22,196 nucleotides of DNA, from assembly GCA_009840695.1 (NCBI GenBank), contig VXNG01000124.1, forward strand, positions 1 through 22,196, in the 5' to 3' direction. Of this stretch, positions 8,238 to 15,978 are shown piece by piece (the stretch's first letter is position 1; each line of letters opens with the position of its first letter). This stretch comes from Acidimicrobiaceae bacterium (GTDB lineage Bacteria; Actinomycetota; Acidimicrobiia; Acidimicrobiales; Aldehydirespiratoraceae). Under the pieces are notes generated by a model. The model was given only the letters and a program-made list of their open reading frames with translations. It searched no databases and had not been told where the DNA came from. Made by a program: the position numbers and the translations under genes.

Positions 8238-9464
8238 TCAATCCGGTCGAAGCGAGTGTCCGTAGCGGAGTGCCGCCAGCGTGTAGACGGCGCAGCAGTC
8301 GATGACGTCCTGCTCGACGGCGTAGTCGTCGACGCCGGCCGACAGTGTGGGCTGGGGGCCGTAGCACACCGCGGGCCGCCCTAGCGACCGCCACCGCATG
8401 GCGTCACTGGCCGGATGGCGCACCGTCAGCACCGGCGGCTCCCCCCGAACCAGCCGCGCCGCGGACGAGACTGTCTGAGCCAGCGCGTCGGCCGGGTCTG
8501 TCCAGTTGGCTTCCCAGCTACGGCGGCGCCCGTAATCGACGTTCGAGCCTTCCAGACACTCAAGTACGCGGGCGTCGAGCGAATCAAGGGTCAGGCCGGG
8601 CGGCAGCCTGACATCCAACTCGGCGCGAGCGTCGGGGGCGATCATGCTGCGGGAGTCACCGGCCTCGAGGATCCCGGCGTTCACCGCAACCCTGCGGCCC
8701 GGATGGGCGGAGTCGCTTAGAGCGCCGGCCAGATCCGGCGGCGGCTCCACATGCCAATCGTTCAACTCGTCCAGCCGGCATAGGACGCGAGCCAGGCGGG
8801 CGGGCGCCGTCTCTCCCTTCAGAGCGGCTGAGGCATGGCCAACAGAGCCACTAGCCCGCAGATCCAGCCACGCCACCCCCTTCTCGGCCACCGCGAGGCT
8901 CATCCAACCCGAGCCCTCACCGGAAATGACCGCGTCTCCGTGCATTCGCGGTTCATGTTCCAGCACGTAGCGGGCACCGTGGTCTCCGAAGCGCACCTCG
9001 TCGGACACCAGCAGCAGGGTCACGGTTCCGGTCAGCTCGCAGGCATTCTGAGACAGGATTGCGGTGGCAGCGCACATGGCAGCCACGGCCCCTTTCATGT
9101 TCCCCATGCCGAGCCCGTAGAGGCGTCCGTCCCTCCTGGAAAGCTCGAACTGGGGGACGGTCCAGCGGCTCGCGTCGCCGGGGCCCATCGTGTCTAGGTG
9201 GCCGTTGAGTATCAGATGCGGACCTGGCTCGGTCCCCGGCACCTCTACGACGACGTTGGGCATGTCCTCGCGATCGCCGATGACGCGGGCTTCGAGTCCG
9301 TGGAGCGCGAGCCATTCGATCGCCGCGGCGGCCGCGGCGCGGGTGTCGCCGGGTGGGGTGATGCTGGGCGCGGCCACCAACGACGCGCAGAGGTCGATGA
9401 TGTCGTGGCGGGCCGACTCTGCCTTCTGGCAGACGAGCGCGGCCAGCGACTCGGCGGAGTCCAT
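8238..9464 (-). CDS. M20-family metallopeptidase/amidohydrolase with altered metal ligands
   Basis: A 408-residue protein with the M20 (ArgE/DapE/CPG2) architecture: a catalytic domain interrupted by a dimerisation domain. Visible landmarks are LNGHLDT (H89, D91), GMGNMKG where the bridging aspartate is N122, VSDEVRFG where the usual DEE is reduced, SGEGSG (E183), and GHAS (H210) in the dimerisation domain. The C-terminal fGpG...aHxxnE region reads YGPQPTLSAGVDDYAVEQ without the ligand histidine. Family members cut amide bonds of N-acylated or dipeptide substrates using two zinc or cobalt ions; activity here is uncertain. ATG 9464 follows a modest GGTGA; TTG 9494 is an alternative that would overlap the lipoyl gene stop by 4 bases. 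It lies between the lipoyl carrier and the importer genes, so it probably acts on the imported compound or a derivative. Confidence 0.85.
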   Translation of the reverse strand: MDSAESLAALVCQKAESARHDIIDLCASLVAAPSITPPGDTRAAAAAAIEWLALHGLEARVIGDREDMPNVVVEVPGTEPGPHLILNGHLDTMGPGDASRWTVPQFELSRRDGRLYGLGMGNMKGAVAAMCAATAILSQNACELTGTVTLLLVSDEVRFGDHGARYVLEHEPRMHGDAVISGEGSGWMSLAVAEKGVAWLDLRASGSVGHASAALKGETAPARLARVLCRLDELNDWHVEPPPDLAGALSDSAHPGRRVAVNAGILEAGDSRSMIAPDARAELDVRLPPGLTLDSLDARVLECLEGSNVDYGRRRSWEANWTDPADALAQTVSSAARLVRGEPPVLTVRHPASDAMRWRSLGRPAVCYGPQPTLSAGVDDYAVEQDVIDCCAVYTLAALRYGHSLRPD

Positions 9465-9490
9465 CACCGCGCCGTCACCGCCGGGCCGCC

Positions 9491-9730
9491 TCAAGCGGTC
9501 TCAAGCCAGGCTATGACGGTTCCCACATCCACCGTGGCCCCCTCCTTGACCACCAATTCCACGAGGGTTCCGGCGTCAGGGCTGGGCAGCTCCGTCTCGA
9601 CCTTCTCGGTCTCGATGACTGCCAGCGGGTCACCTTCATCAACCTGCTGGCCCTCGCTGACCATCCACTCCGCGATCGTGCCGTCCTGCATCGTCATCCC
9701 CCATTTGGGCAGGATCACCTCGACGCGCAT
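9491..9730 (-). CDS. Free-standing lipoyl-domain carrier protein
   Basis: A 79-residue protein that is essentially one lipoyl/biotinyl domain: VEVILPKWGMTMQDGTI, then WMVSEGQQVDEGDPL, the hairpin ETEKVETEL with the modifiable lysine K43, and a closing GTLVELVVKEGATVDVGTVI. The ETEKVE context matches lipoyl domains of 2-oxoacid or acetoin dehydrogenase E2 proteins rather than the AMKM of biotin carriers. No peripheral-subunit-binding or acyltransferase domain follows; the gene ends after the domain. It should carry acyl groups or electrons on a swinging lipoyl arm. It is divergent from E1 alpha/beta, its most plausible partners, and first in the unit leading to the M20 and importer genes. The start has a TANNNT element six bases upstream, consistent with a leaderless message. 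Confidence 0.88.
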   Translation of the reverse strand: MRVEVILPKWGMTMQDGTIAEWMVSEGQQVDEGDPLAVIETEKVETELPSPDAGTLVELVVKEGATVDVGTVIAWLETA

Positions 9731-9736
9731 CGAGCG

Positions 9737-9742
9737 ACACTA
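9737..9742 (-). promoter_or_regulatory. Putative -10 element of the lipoyl/M20/importer operon (leaderless)
   Basis: On the minus strand this reads TAGTGT, six bases before ATG 9730. A transcript starting about seven bases downstream of a -10 would begin at or next to the start codon, as in actinobacterial leaderless genes. No convincing -35 is visible. Confidence 0.38.
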
Positions 9743-9777
9743 CCGCGCCGGGACCGGGTGACCCGAACGCGGATGAC

Positions 9778-9783
9778 TAGGGT
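9778..9783 (+). promoter_or_regulatory. Weak putative -10 element of the E1 alpha operon
   Basis: TAGGGT lies ten bases before ATG 9794. It could be a -10 for a near-leaderless mRNA, or its AGGGTG could serve as a Shine-Dalgarno sequence for the same ATG. Both readings support ATG 9794 over GTG 9758. Confidence 0.25.
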
Positions 9784-9793
9784 GAGCCGCGCC

Positions 9794-10789
9794 ATGGCTG
9801 ATCGAGATGCGGGAGCGGACACCGGGCTGGACCTAGTCGAGGCACTGCGGACCATGATCCGCATTCGGGAGTTCGAGGAGATGTGCCGCCGTCTGTTTGC
9901 CCGAGGTCGCCTGCCCGGGTTCGTCCACCTTTACATCGGCCAGGAGGCGGTGGCTACGGGCGCATGCCTGGCATTGCGGGCCGATGACCAGATCACCTCG
10001 AACCATCGGGGCCACGGCCACGTCATCGCCAAAGGCGGCGACCCGGCCCGGATGTTCGCCGAACTGCTCGGCAAGGCCGACGGCTATTGCCGCGGCAAGG
10101 GCGGGTCAATGCACATCGTGGACTTCCCGTCGGGCATGCTCGGCACCAACGGCATCGTCGGCGGCGGGATCCCTATCGCTGCCGGAGCCGCTGTAGCCAA
10201 CCAGTATCTGCACAACTCGAGGGTGGCGCTGAGCTTCTTCGGCGACGGCGCCACTAACCAGGGAGTGTTCTTCGAGTCGCTCAATCTGGCCGCCCTGTGG
10301 GCACTGCCGGTTGTCTTCCTCGCGGAGAACAACCAGTACACCGAATGGACCCGCACCGAGGACCTGATGGTGGGCGAGATCACGGCCCGGGCTGTTCCGT
10401 TCGGGGTTCCGGCCCACACGATCGACGGCAACGATGTGGCGGCCGTCCACGAGACCGTCCGGGAGGCGGCGGACCGGGCCCGATCAGGAGACGGTCCGAG
10501 CCTCATCGAGTGCGTGACGTACCGCTGGCACGGGCACAACGAGGGTGAGGAGGCCTTCGCGGGTCACTACAGACCGGCTTCGGAGATCGAGGAATGGAAG
10601 GCCAAGGACCCCATAGCGACGCTCGAGTCCCGACTGCTCGACCAAGGCGTGCTGGACGCGGCGCGGGTCGAGGCCATCCACGCCTCCGAGCGCGACCTCG
10701 TCGAGACCGCGTACCAGTGGGCATCAGAGGCGTCCGCAGCCCCGGTCGAGGACGCTCTGACGGATGTCTTCACCCCGGCGGCACGCTGA
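9794..10789 (+). CDS. Thiamine-diphosphate dehydrogenase E1 alpha subunit (acetoin/2-oxoacid type)
   Basis: A 331-residue E1 alpha subunit. The thiamine-diphosphate motif starts at GDGATNQG (150-157) and ends in AENN (177-180), with FFESLNLAALWALPVVFL between. SNHRGHGH (about 69-76) and GKGGSMHI (about 101-108) are the conserved active-site segments of PDH, branched-chain and acetoin E1 alpha. The short length and RGKGGSMHI context resemble acetoin dehydrogenase AcoA more than BCKDH, but substrate cannot be fixed by eye. With E1 beta it would cleave a 2-oxoacid or acetoin and pass the acyl group to a lipoyl arm. ATG 9794 follows AGGGTG; GTG 9758 is an alternative. Its stop overlaps the E1 beta start by one base (TGATG). 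No E2 or E3 gene is in the window. Confidence 0.92.
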   Translation: MADRDAGADTGLDLVEALRTMIRIREFEEMCRRLFARGRLPGFVHLYIGQEAVATGACLALRADDQITSNHRGHGHVIAKGGDPARMFAELLGKADGYCRGKGGSMHIVDFPSGMLGTNGIVGGGIPIAAGAAVANQYLHNSRVALSFFGDGATNQGVFFESLNLAALWALPVVFLAENNQYTEWTRTEDLMVGEITARAVPFGVPAHTIDGNDVAAVHETVREAADRARSGDGPSLIECVTYRWHGHNEGEEAFAGHYRPASEIEEWKAKDPIATLESRLLDQGVLDAARVEAIHASERDLVETAYQWASEASAAPVEDALTDVFTPAAR

Positions 10790-11757
10790 TGAGTGACACC
10801 TACCTAGTGACGGCTATGCGTGACGGGCTGGCCGAGGCCATGCGCGAGGATCCTTCGGTGGTGCTGTTCGGCGAAGATGCCGACCGCTCGGTGATGGGTT
10901 CTACGCGCGGACTGATCGACGAGTTCGGCCCGACCCGGGTGCGCAATATCCCGCTATCGGAAGCGACGATCGTCGGCTGCGGAGTCGGTGCGGCCGCGGC
11001 CGGCCTCCGACCGGTGATCGACCTCATGGTCAGCTCGTTCTTCTACATAACGATGGACCAACTGGCCAACCAGGCTGCGAAGCTGCGCTACATGTCGGGC
11101 GGCCAGGTCGAGCTTCCCATCGTCTATTTTGCAGCCACGGGCGGAGCGGGCTCGGCCGCCGCCCAGCACTCCGAGAGCCCTCATCCGACCTTCATCCAGC
11201 AGGCAGGACTCAAGGTGGTGATGCCGTCCACGCCAGCCGACGCGAAGGGTCTGATGCTGGCGGCCGTGCGAGACCCCAACCCGGTGGTGTACCTGCAGGA
11301 GGCTTCGCTAGGGGGAACCCGAGGACCCGTACCCGACGACCCGTTCGAGGTGCCGCTGAGCAAGGCTGCGGTTCGGCGGCACGGTGCCGATGTAACGGTG
11401 GTGGCGGTCGGGCGCACCGTGCGGGTAGCGCTCGCGGTGGCCGAGGAGTTGGGCGGCGAGGGTGTGTCGGTCGAGGTGATCGATCCCCGCACCCTCTATC
11501 CCTGGGACGCCGACACCGTGATGGAGTCGGTGGCCAGAACCGGCCGTCTCGTGGTGCTTGACACCGCCCGGCAGAGTTGCGGTTTCGCGGCCGAAGTGAT
11601 CGCCACGGCCTGCACCGAAGTATTCGACTCGCTTCTGGCACCCCCGGTGAGGGTCACCACCCCGGACGTTCCCATGCCCTTCGCACCGCAACTGGAACGC
11701 CATCTCGCGGTGGACGAACACAAGGCCAAGACCGCTGTGCTGCGGGCGTTGGCATGA
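10789..11757 (+). CDS. Thiamine-diphosphate dehydrogenase E1 beta subunit (acetoin/2-oxoacid type)
   Basis: A 322-residue partner of E1 alpha. It has the transketolase pyrimidine-binding domain (VVLFGEDAD near 24-32, PLSEATIVGCGVGAA near 55-69 with the cofactor-activating glutamate E58, then AQHSESPHP near 125-133) and the C-terminal transketolase domain (DVTVVAVGRTV, then VEVIDPRTLYPWD and DTVMESVARTGRLVVLD). The usual HSQ after the alanine-rich stretch is HSE here. The length matches PDH/acetoin E1 beta. In-frame codons upstream to 10594 overlap E1 alpha and are arginine-rich shadow sequence, so the coupled ATG 10789 is the start. The stop shares an ATGA overlap with the SDR gene, so all three are probably one transcript. 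Confidence 0.93.
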   Translation: MSDTYLVTAMRDGLAEAMREDPSVVLFGEDADRSVMGSTRGLIDEFGPTRVRNIPLSEATIVGCGVGAAAAGLRPVIDLMVSSFFYITMDQLANQAAKLRYMSGGQVELPIVYFAATGGAGSAAAQHSESPHPTFIQQAGLKVVMPSTPADAKGLMLAAVRDPNPVVYLQEASLGGTRGPVPDDPFEVPLSKAAVRRHGADVTVVAVGRTVRVALAVAEELGGEGVSVEVIDPRTLYPWDADTVMESVARTGRLVVLDTARQSCGFAAEVIATACTEVFDSLLAPPVRVTTPDVPMPFAPQLERHLAVDEHKAKTAVLRALA

Positions 11758-12545
11758 CACCTCCGGCCGGCATCGCGTTGCTGGAGGGACGCGTCGGGAT
11801 CGTCACGGGAGCGGGCCGAGGCATCGGGGCCGCAGTGGCCCGACGCTTCGCCGAGCACGGAGCAACAGTGGTCGTGGCCGATATCGACGCCGAGGCGGCG
11901 CACTCGACTGCGGCCTCCATCGCAGAGATTACTGAGGCTCCGGTCGAGCCGATGAATCTGGACGTGACCGACGAGCACGCGACGGAAACGGCCCTGGAGT
12001 CGATCCGGTCCGGGCACGGCCGACTCGACTGGGCGGTGGCCAATGCGGGAGTGCTGCATCTCACGAGGGTCGTCGACATGGAAGTCGCCGATTGGCGCCG
12101 CGTGATGGACGTCAACCTGACGGGGGCGTTTCTCACGGTGCGGGCTGTGGCTCGCCGGATGAGCCGCGGGTCCATCATCGTCACATCATCGCTGTTCGGC
12201 CTGCGCGGCGGCACCGGCAACGGGGCTTACTCCGCCTCGAAGTTCGGTCTCGTCGGCCTCACGCAGTCCCTGGCAGCAGAGATGGCGAGCGCCGGGGTGC
12301 GGGTCAACTGCATCTGTCCGGGCCAGGTCGACACCTCAATGCTCGGAGACGTGATCGAAGGTCTGTCCCGAATCGGCAATGACGGACCGGCCCCAAGTCT
12401 CGGCGAACTCGCGTCTCGGATCCCGTCGGGCCGACTAGGAACCCCCGATGACATCGCGGATGCGTGTCTATTCCTTGCGTCGGACCTGTCCAGCTATGTC
12501 ACCGGCCAGTCGCTGGTGGTCGACGGCGGCTGGCAGGTCGGCTGA
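11754..12545 (+). CDS. Short-chain dehydrogenase/reductase (SDR)
   Basis: A 263-residue classical SDR. It shows TGAGRGIG (18-25) for NAD(P) binding, VADIDA after beta-2 with an aspartate that favours NAD(H), NAG (97-99), the serine of VTSSLFG (145/146), and YSASK with Y159 and K163. The C-terminus VVDGGWQVG is typical. It interconverts an alcohol and a carbonyl in the cytosol. ATGA coupling to E1 beta suggests a substrate in the same pathway; beside an acetoin-type E1 an acetoin/butanediol dehydrogenase is one possibility, but no motif distinguishes it from other SDRs. Confidence 0.9.
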   Translation: MTPPAGIALLEGRVGIVTGAGRGIGAAVARRFAEHGATVVVADIDAEAAHSTAASIAEITEAPVEPMNLDVTDEHATETALESIRSGHGRLDWAVANAGVLHLTRVVDMEVADWRRVMDVNLTGAFLTVRAVARRMSRGSIIVTSSLFGLRGGTGNGAYSASKFGLVGLTQSLAAEMASAGVRVNCICPGQVDTSMLGDVIEGLSRIGNDGPAPSLGELASRIPSGRLGTPDDIADACLFLASDLSSYVTGQSLVVDGGWQVG

Positions 12546-12575
12546 GAGCTTGCGTCACCGTTGACCGAGGGACGG

Positions 12576-14690
12576 GTGACCACATTCGATCAGGCCGCCG
12601 AGCGGGTGGTCCAGGGGGCCGACGCTCGGGCTGAGGCGGACCAGCTTGTGGCGATGATGACCTTGGAGGAGAAGTTGGGCTGCCTCGACGGCGAGCAGCC
12701 CTTCTGGCCGGGAATCATCGATCTGACCACTGGCGGCTACCACGCCCACGGATGGCCGGCAGCCCGCGTCGATCGGCTCGGCATACCCGGGCTCAACTTC
12801 GCGGACGGGCCCCGCGGGTGCGTGATCGGACCGGCCACCACGTTCCCGGTCTCGATGGCCCGGGGAGCCTCGTTCGATCCGGCCCTGGAGGAGCGCATAG
12901 GTGAGGCCATCGGAGCCGAGTTGCGGGCCTCGGGAGCCACCTTCACCGGAGCGGTGTGCATGAACCTGCTGCGCCACCCCGCTTGGGGCAGGGCCCAGGA
13001 GACCTACGGCGAAGACCCCTGCCATCTGGGCGAGATGGCCACCGCGCTCACTCGCGGCCTGCAGCGCCACGTGATGGCGTGCATGAAGCACTTCGCCTGC
13101 AACTCCATGGAGAACGCCCGCTTCAAGGTGGACGTCGTCGCCGACGAGAGAGCCCTGCACGAGGTGTACCTGCCCCACTTCAAGCGGGTGGCCACCGAGG
13201 GCGTGGCCGCGGTGATGAGCGCCTACAACTCCCTCAACGGCCATTGGTGCGGCGACAGCCGGCCGCTGCTCACCGGGATCCTGCGAGACGAGTGGGGCTG
13301 GGACGGCCTGGTCATCACCGACTTCATCATGGGGCTGCGCGACCCGGTGGAGTCGGTCCGTGCCGGCTGCAACATCGAGATGCCCTTCCGCCAGCAGCGG
13401 GACCCGGTGCTTGGTGATGCCGTGGCCTCCGGCGAGCTCGAAGTCGCGGACGTGGACGCACGGATGTCGGAGACGATCGCGACCTTCCTGCGCTTCGCCC
13501 GGGTGTTCGCCGATGCCCCCGAGCGCTCGGTGGTGGGCTGCGCCGAACACCGGGCGCTGGCCCGCCAGGCCGCGGTGGAGTCCATGGTGCTGCTCCGCAA
13601 CGACGGCTGCCTGCCCGTCGAGTCAGCCGCTCTGTCGAAGCTGGCCGTGCTCGGCCCACTGGCTGCGGTGCCCAACCTCGGCGACGGCGGCTCCAGCGAC
13701 GTGCTCCACACGCCCGACCCGGTGACCCTGCTGGCCGGCATTGAATCCGCTCTCGGTGACACCGGCGTGCGCGTCGTCCACGGCGACCGCGACCCGTCGG
13801 TCGCCGCCGGCGCAGATCTCGCTGTGGTGGTCGTGGGTTACACCCGCCAAGACGAGGGCGAGTACATGGATGACGGCGGCACGGTGTTCTTGAAGCTGGC
13901 CCCGCCCATCGACCATCCCAAGCTCGGCTGCACCGACCCGGCCCAGATCGAGGCGATGCTGGCCGGCTTCGGTGACGGCGGGGCGGTAGCCGGTACTTCC
14001 AAGGGCGGCGACCGGGCCTCGCTGCGGCTGCACCCGGAGGACGAGCAACTCATCGCCGATGTGGCCGCGGTCTGTGACCGGGTGGTTGTGGCGGTGATGG
14101 CGGGCAGCGCGGTGGTTATGCCATGGCTCGACACGGTCGACGCCGCGCTCATGGTGTGGTATCCGGGCTCGGAGGGCGGCCACGCCCTGGCCGACGTGCT
14201 GTTCGGCCGGGCCGAGCCCGGCGGCCGGCTCCCCTTCGCTATCCCGCACGAGGAGTCCGACCTCGTCGATTTCGACCGTGACGCCGAGACGGCCGTCTAC
14301 GGCCTGCTGCACGGGCAGTGGCACCTGGACGCCAACGGCACGGACGCCCATCTGCCCTTCGGCCACGGCCTGGGCTACACCAGCTTCAATCTGGGCGAGG
14401 CCGAGACGGCAGACGACGAGGTGGTGGTGGCCGTCGCCAACACCGGCGACCGTCCAGGTTCGGCGGTCGTGCAGGTCTACGGAAGCGTGCCCGGCTCGAC
14501 CTACGAGCGTCCGCCCAAGCGCCTCGTCGGCTTCGCCAAGGTTCGCCTGGACCACGATGAGGGCACCGAGCTTCGGATACCCGTGGACCGGTCTCAGCTC
14601 GACCTGCGAATCGACGGCGCTTGGATCCGGGAGGACTCGCCGGTGGAGTACTCAGTCGGGTTCGACGCTGCCACCGCCCGGCGGATCTGA
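12576..14690 (+). CDS. Glycoside hydrolase family 3 protein (beta-glucosidase-like)
   Basis: A 704-residue protein with the three-part GH3 layout and no signal peptide, so probably cytosolic. The N-terminal barrel has DGPRG (77-81), KHFACNSMENAR (from 171) and VITDF with nucleophile D249. The second alpha/beta domain has ESMVLLRNDG and the acid/base region QDEGEYMDD (E427 or E429). A C-terminal fibronectin III-like domain follows LPFGHGLGYTSF. GH3 enzymes release terminal beta-linked glucose, xylose or related sugars. About 45-50 residues separate EGEYMDD from GGDRASLRLHPEDEQLI, segments normally close together, so domain 2 carries an insertion. GTG 12576 is preferred; TTG 12561 is possible. 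It follows the SDR closely on the same strand and converges on the next gene with a 7-base gap. Confidence 0.9.
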   Translation: MTTFDQAAERVVQGADARAEADQLVAMMTLEEKLGCLDGEQPFWPGIIDLTTGGYHAHGWPAARVDRLGIPGLNFADGPRGCVIGPATTFPVSMARGASFDPALEERIGEAIGAELRASGATFTGAVCMNLLRHPAWGRAQETYGEDPCHLGEMATALTRGLQRHVMACMKHFACNSMENARFKVDVVADERALHEVYLPHFKRVATEGVAAVMSAYNSLNGHWCGDSRPLLTGILRDEWGWDGLVITDFIMGLRDPVESVRAGCNIEMPFRQQRDPVLGDAVASGELEVADVDARMSETIATFLRFARVFADAPERSVVGCAEHRALARQAAVESMVLLRNDGCLPVESAALSKLAVLGPLAAVPNLGDGGSSDVLHTPDPVTLLAGIESALGDTGVRVVHGDRDPSVAAGADLAVVVVGYTRQDEGEYMDDGGTVFLKLAPPIDHPKLGCTDPAQIEAMLAGFGDGGAVAGTSKGGDRASLRLHPEDEQLIADVAAVCDRVVVAVMAGSAVVMPWLDTVDAALMVWYPGSEGGHALADVLFGRAEPGGRLPFAIPHEESDLVDFDRDAETAVYGLLHGQWHLDANGTDAHLPFGHGLGYTSFNLGEAETADDEVVVAVANTGDRPGSAVVQVYGSVPGSTYERPPKRLVGFAKVRLDHDEGTELRIPVDRSQLDLRIDGAWIREDSPVEYSVGFDAATARRI

Positions 14691-14697
14691 GGGATCC

Positions 14698-15978
14698 TCA
14701 GGCGCAGAGGTCCATGGCCACCGCGGCGTAGACCTTGGCCGCGGCCACCAGGTCGTCGAGCTCGAAGTGGCCGGTGCCCTGCACCGCGGCCGATCCCCGG
14801 GGCGGGCCGAAGGTCAGCGACGGGATCCCGACCGCGTTGAAGATGTTGGTGTCGCGCCACATGGAGGTATGGGCCACCTGGGGAGGCGGCGTGGCGCCCC
14901 CGACGATCTCGCCGTAGGCCTTCTCGACCGCGCTGCTCAACGGCTTGACGCCGGTGCCGACCCGCCCCGCCTTGGCCATGTAGCACTCGACCTCGGCAGC
15001 CGGGTCCACGGAGCCGACCACGGCCCGAACCTCCTCGACCACCGCGTCCTGGTCGGCCCCCGGAGGCGTGCGCACGTCCATGTAGAGCTTGCACACGGGA
15101 GAGGACCGGTTGGGCCGGTACGGCACGCCGCCCCTGATGGCGCCCACCTGGGCCTTGGGACGCACCTCCCCCAGCTCCGAGACGTAGGAGTTGCGCTCCT
15201 CATAGTCGATGCCCCACGCTTCCAGAACGCTGGCCACGACCGCTCCCTTGACGATGGCGTTGGGATGGTCGGGCAGGTCCGGCTCGCGTATGAGCCGGGG
15301 CGTGTACATGTTGCGTCCCCGGAGCGTGATCTTGAGGTAGACCGCGCCGCACTCGATCCACGACTTCGACCAGGCGGTTGTCTCGGCCACCAGGGCATAG
15401 TCGGCCCGTACTCCGTGGTCGACGAGGTGGCGGGTGCCGAAGCCCTTGCCCTCGTAGTTGAGGCCCTGGTACTCGTCGACGGGCGCCATGCCGGTCTCGC
15501 CCACCACCGAGGTCAGGATCACGTCGCCGCCCAGCCGGGCCCCGGCATTGGCGAGCGCCTTGGCCATGACCATGAACACCGACATGCAGCCCCGGTCGTT
15601 GAGCACGGTGTGGCCGAAGATGCGGTCGCCCTCCCGCCAGGCGCCCACCAGGTTGGGGTCGCTGGACTCCATCAGGTTGGCGTGGTCGGGACCGCTGATC
15701 TCGGTGTCTAGGTGGGCGTTGAAGATGAGACTCCTGGCCCCCGCTCTCGACCCCTCCAGAACGGCCACCACGTTCGAGCGATCAACGAGGATCTGCTGCT
15801 GGCGAGCGGCAAGGCCATGGCGCTCATACCACGCGCTGACCGCATCGGCCACCGGCTGCTCATGGCCGCAGGGTGCGTAGGTGTTGCCCAGCTCCAGGCA
15901 CGTATCGGCCAGCAGCTCCCGGTCTGCGTCGATCAACTCGAAGACTGCCTCTCGCAGCGCGGCGTCGACTCCGGTCAT
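14698..15978 (-). CDS. M20-family metallopeptidase (ArgE/DapE-like)
   Basis: A 426-residue protein of the M20 family. Landmarks are FNAHLDT (H89, D91), VLNDRG (D128, bridging aspartate), SVVGETG (E161, in the place of the general-base region), VAETT (E199) and GTGHFELDD (H404), so the main two-metal site appears present. The DEE triad is replaced by GET, and the dimerisation-domain GxxH region reads GRNMYTPR without the usual histidine, so this is not a standard ArgE or DapE. It would hydrolyse an N-acyl or peptide amide. Its ATG overlaps the upstream CoA-transferase stop by 4 bases, implying one operon and perhaps a shared acyl substrate. It is not closely similar by eye to the other M20 protein. 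Confidence 0.86.
   Translation of the reverse strand: MTGVDAALREAVFELIDADRELLADTCLELGNTYAPCGHEQPVADAVSAWYERHGLAARQQQILVDRSNVVAVLEGSRAGARSLIFNAHLDTEISGPDHANLMESSDPNLVGAWREGDRIFGHTVLNDRGCMSVFMVMAKALANAGARLGGDVILTSVVGETGMAPVDEYQGLNYEGKGFGTRHLVDHGVRADYALVAETTAWSKSWIECGAVYLKITLRGRNMYTPRLIREPDLPDHPNAIVKGAVVASVLEAWGIDYEERNSYVSELGEVRPKAQVGAIRGGVPYRPNRSSPVCKLYMDVRTPPGADQDAVVEEVRAVVGSVDPAAEVECYMAKAGRVGTGVKPLSSAVEKAYGEIVGGATPPPQVAHTSMWRDTNIFNAVGIPSLTFGPPRGSAAVQGTGHFELDDLVAAAKVYAAVAMDLCA

Noticed and set aside
8238..9464. Pseudogene call for the M20 protein with missing ligands
   Set aside because: No frameshift or premature stop; full length and both domains are kept, and it lies inside a compact operon.
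9491..9730. Biotin carboxyl carrier protein
   Set aside because: The modified-lysine context is ETEKVE rather than AMKM, and the neighbouring genes encode E1 subunits, not a carboxylase.
9755..9765. CGGGT-G-ACCCG inverted repeat as an operator between the divergent operons
   Set aside because: Position is suitable, but five-base arms are expected by chance in GC-rich DNA and no second copy was seen.
12555..13550. 331-codon minus-strand frame opposite the GH3 gene
   Set aside because: Antisense to clear GH3 catalytic motifs; composition is shadow-like.
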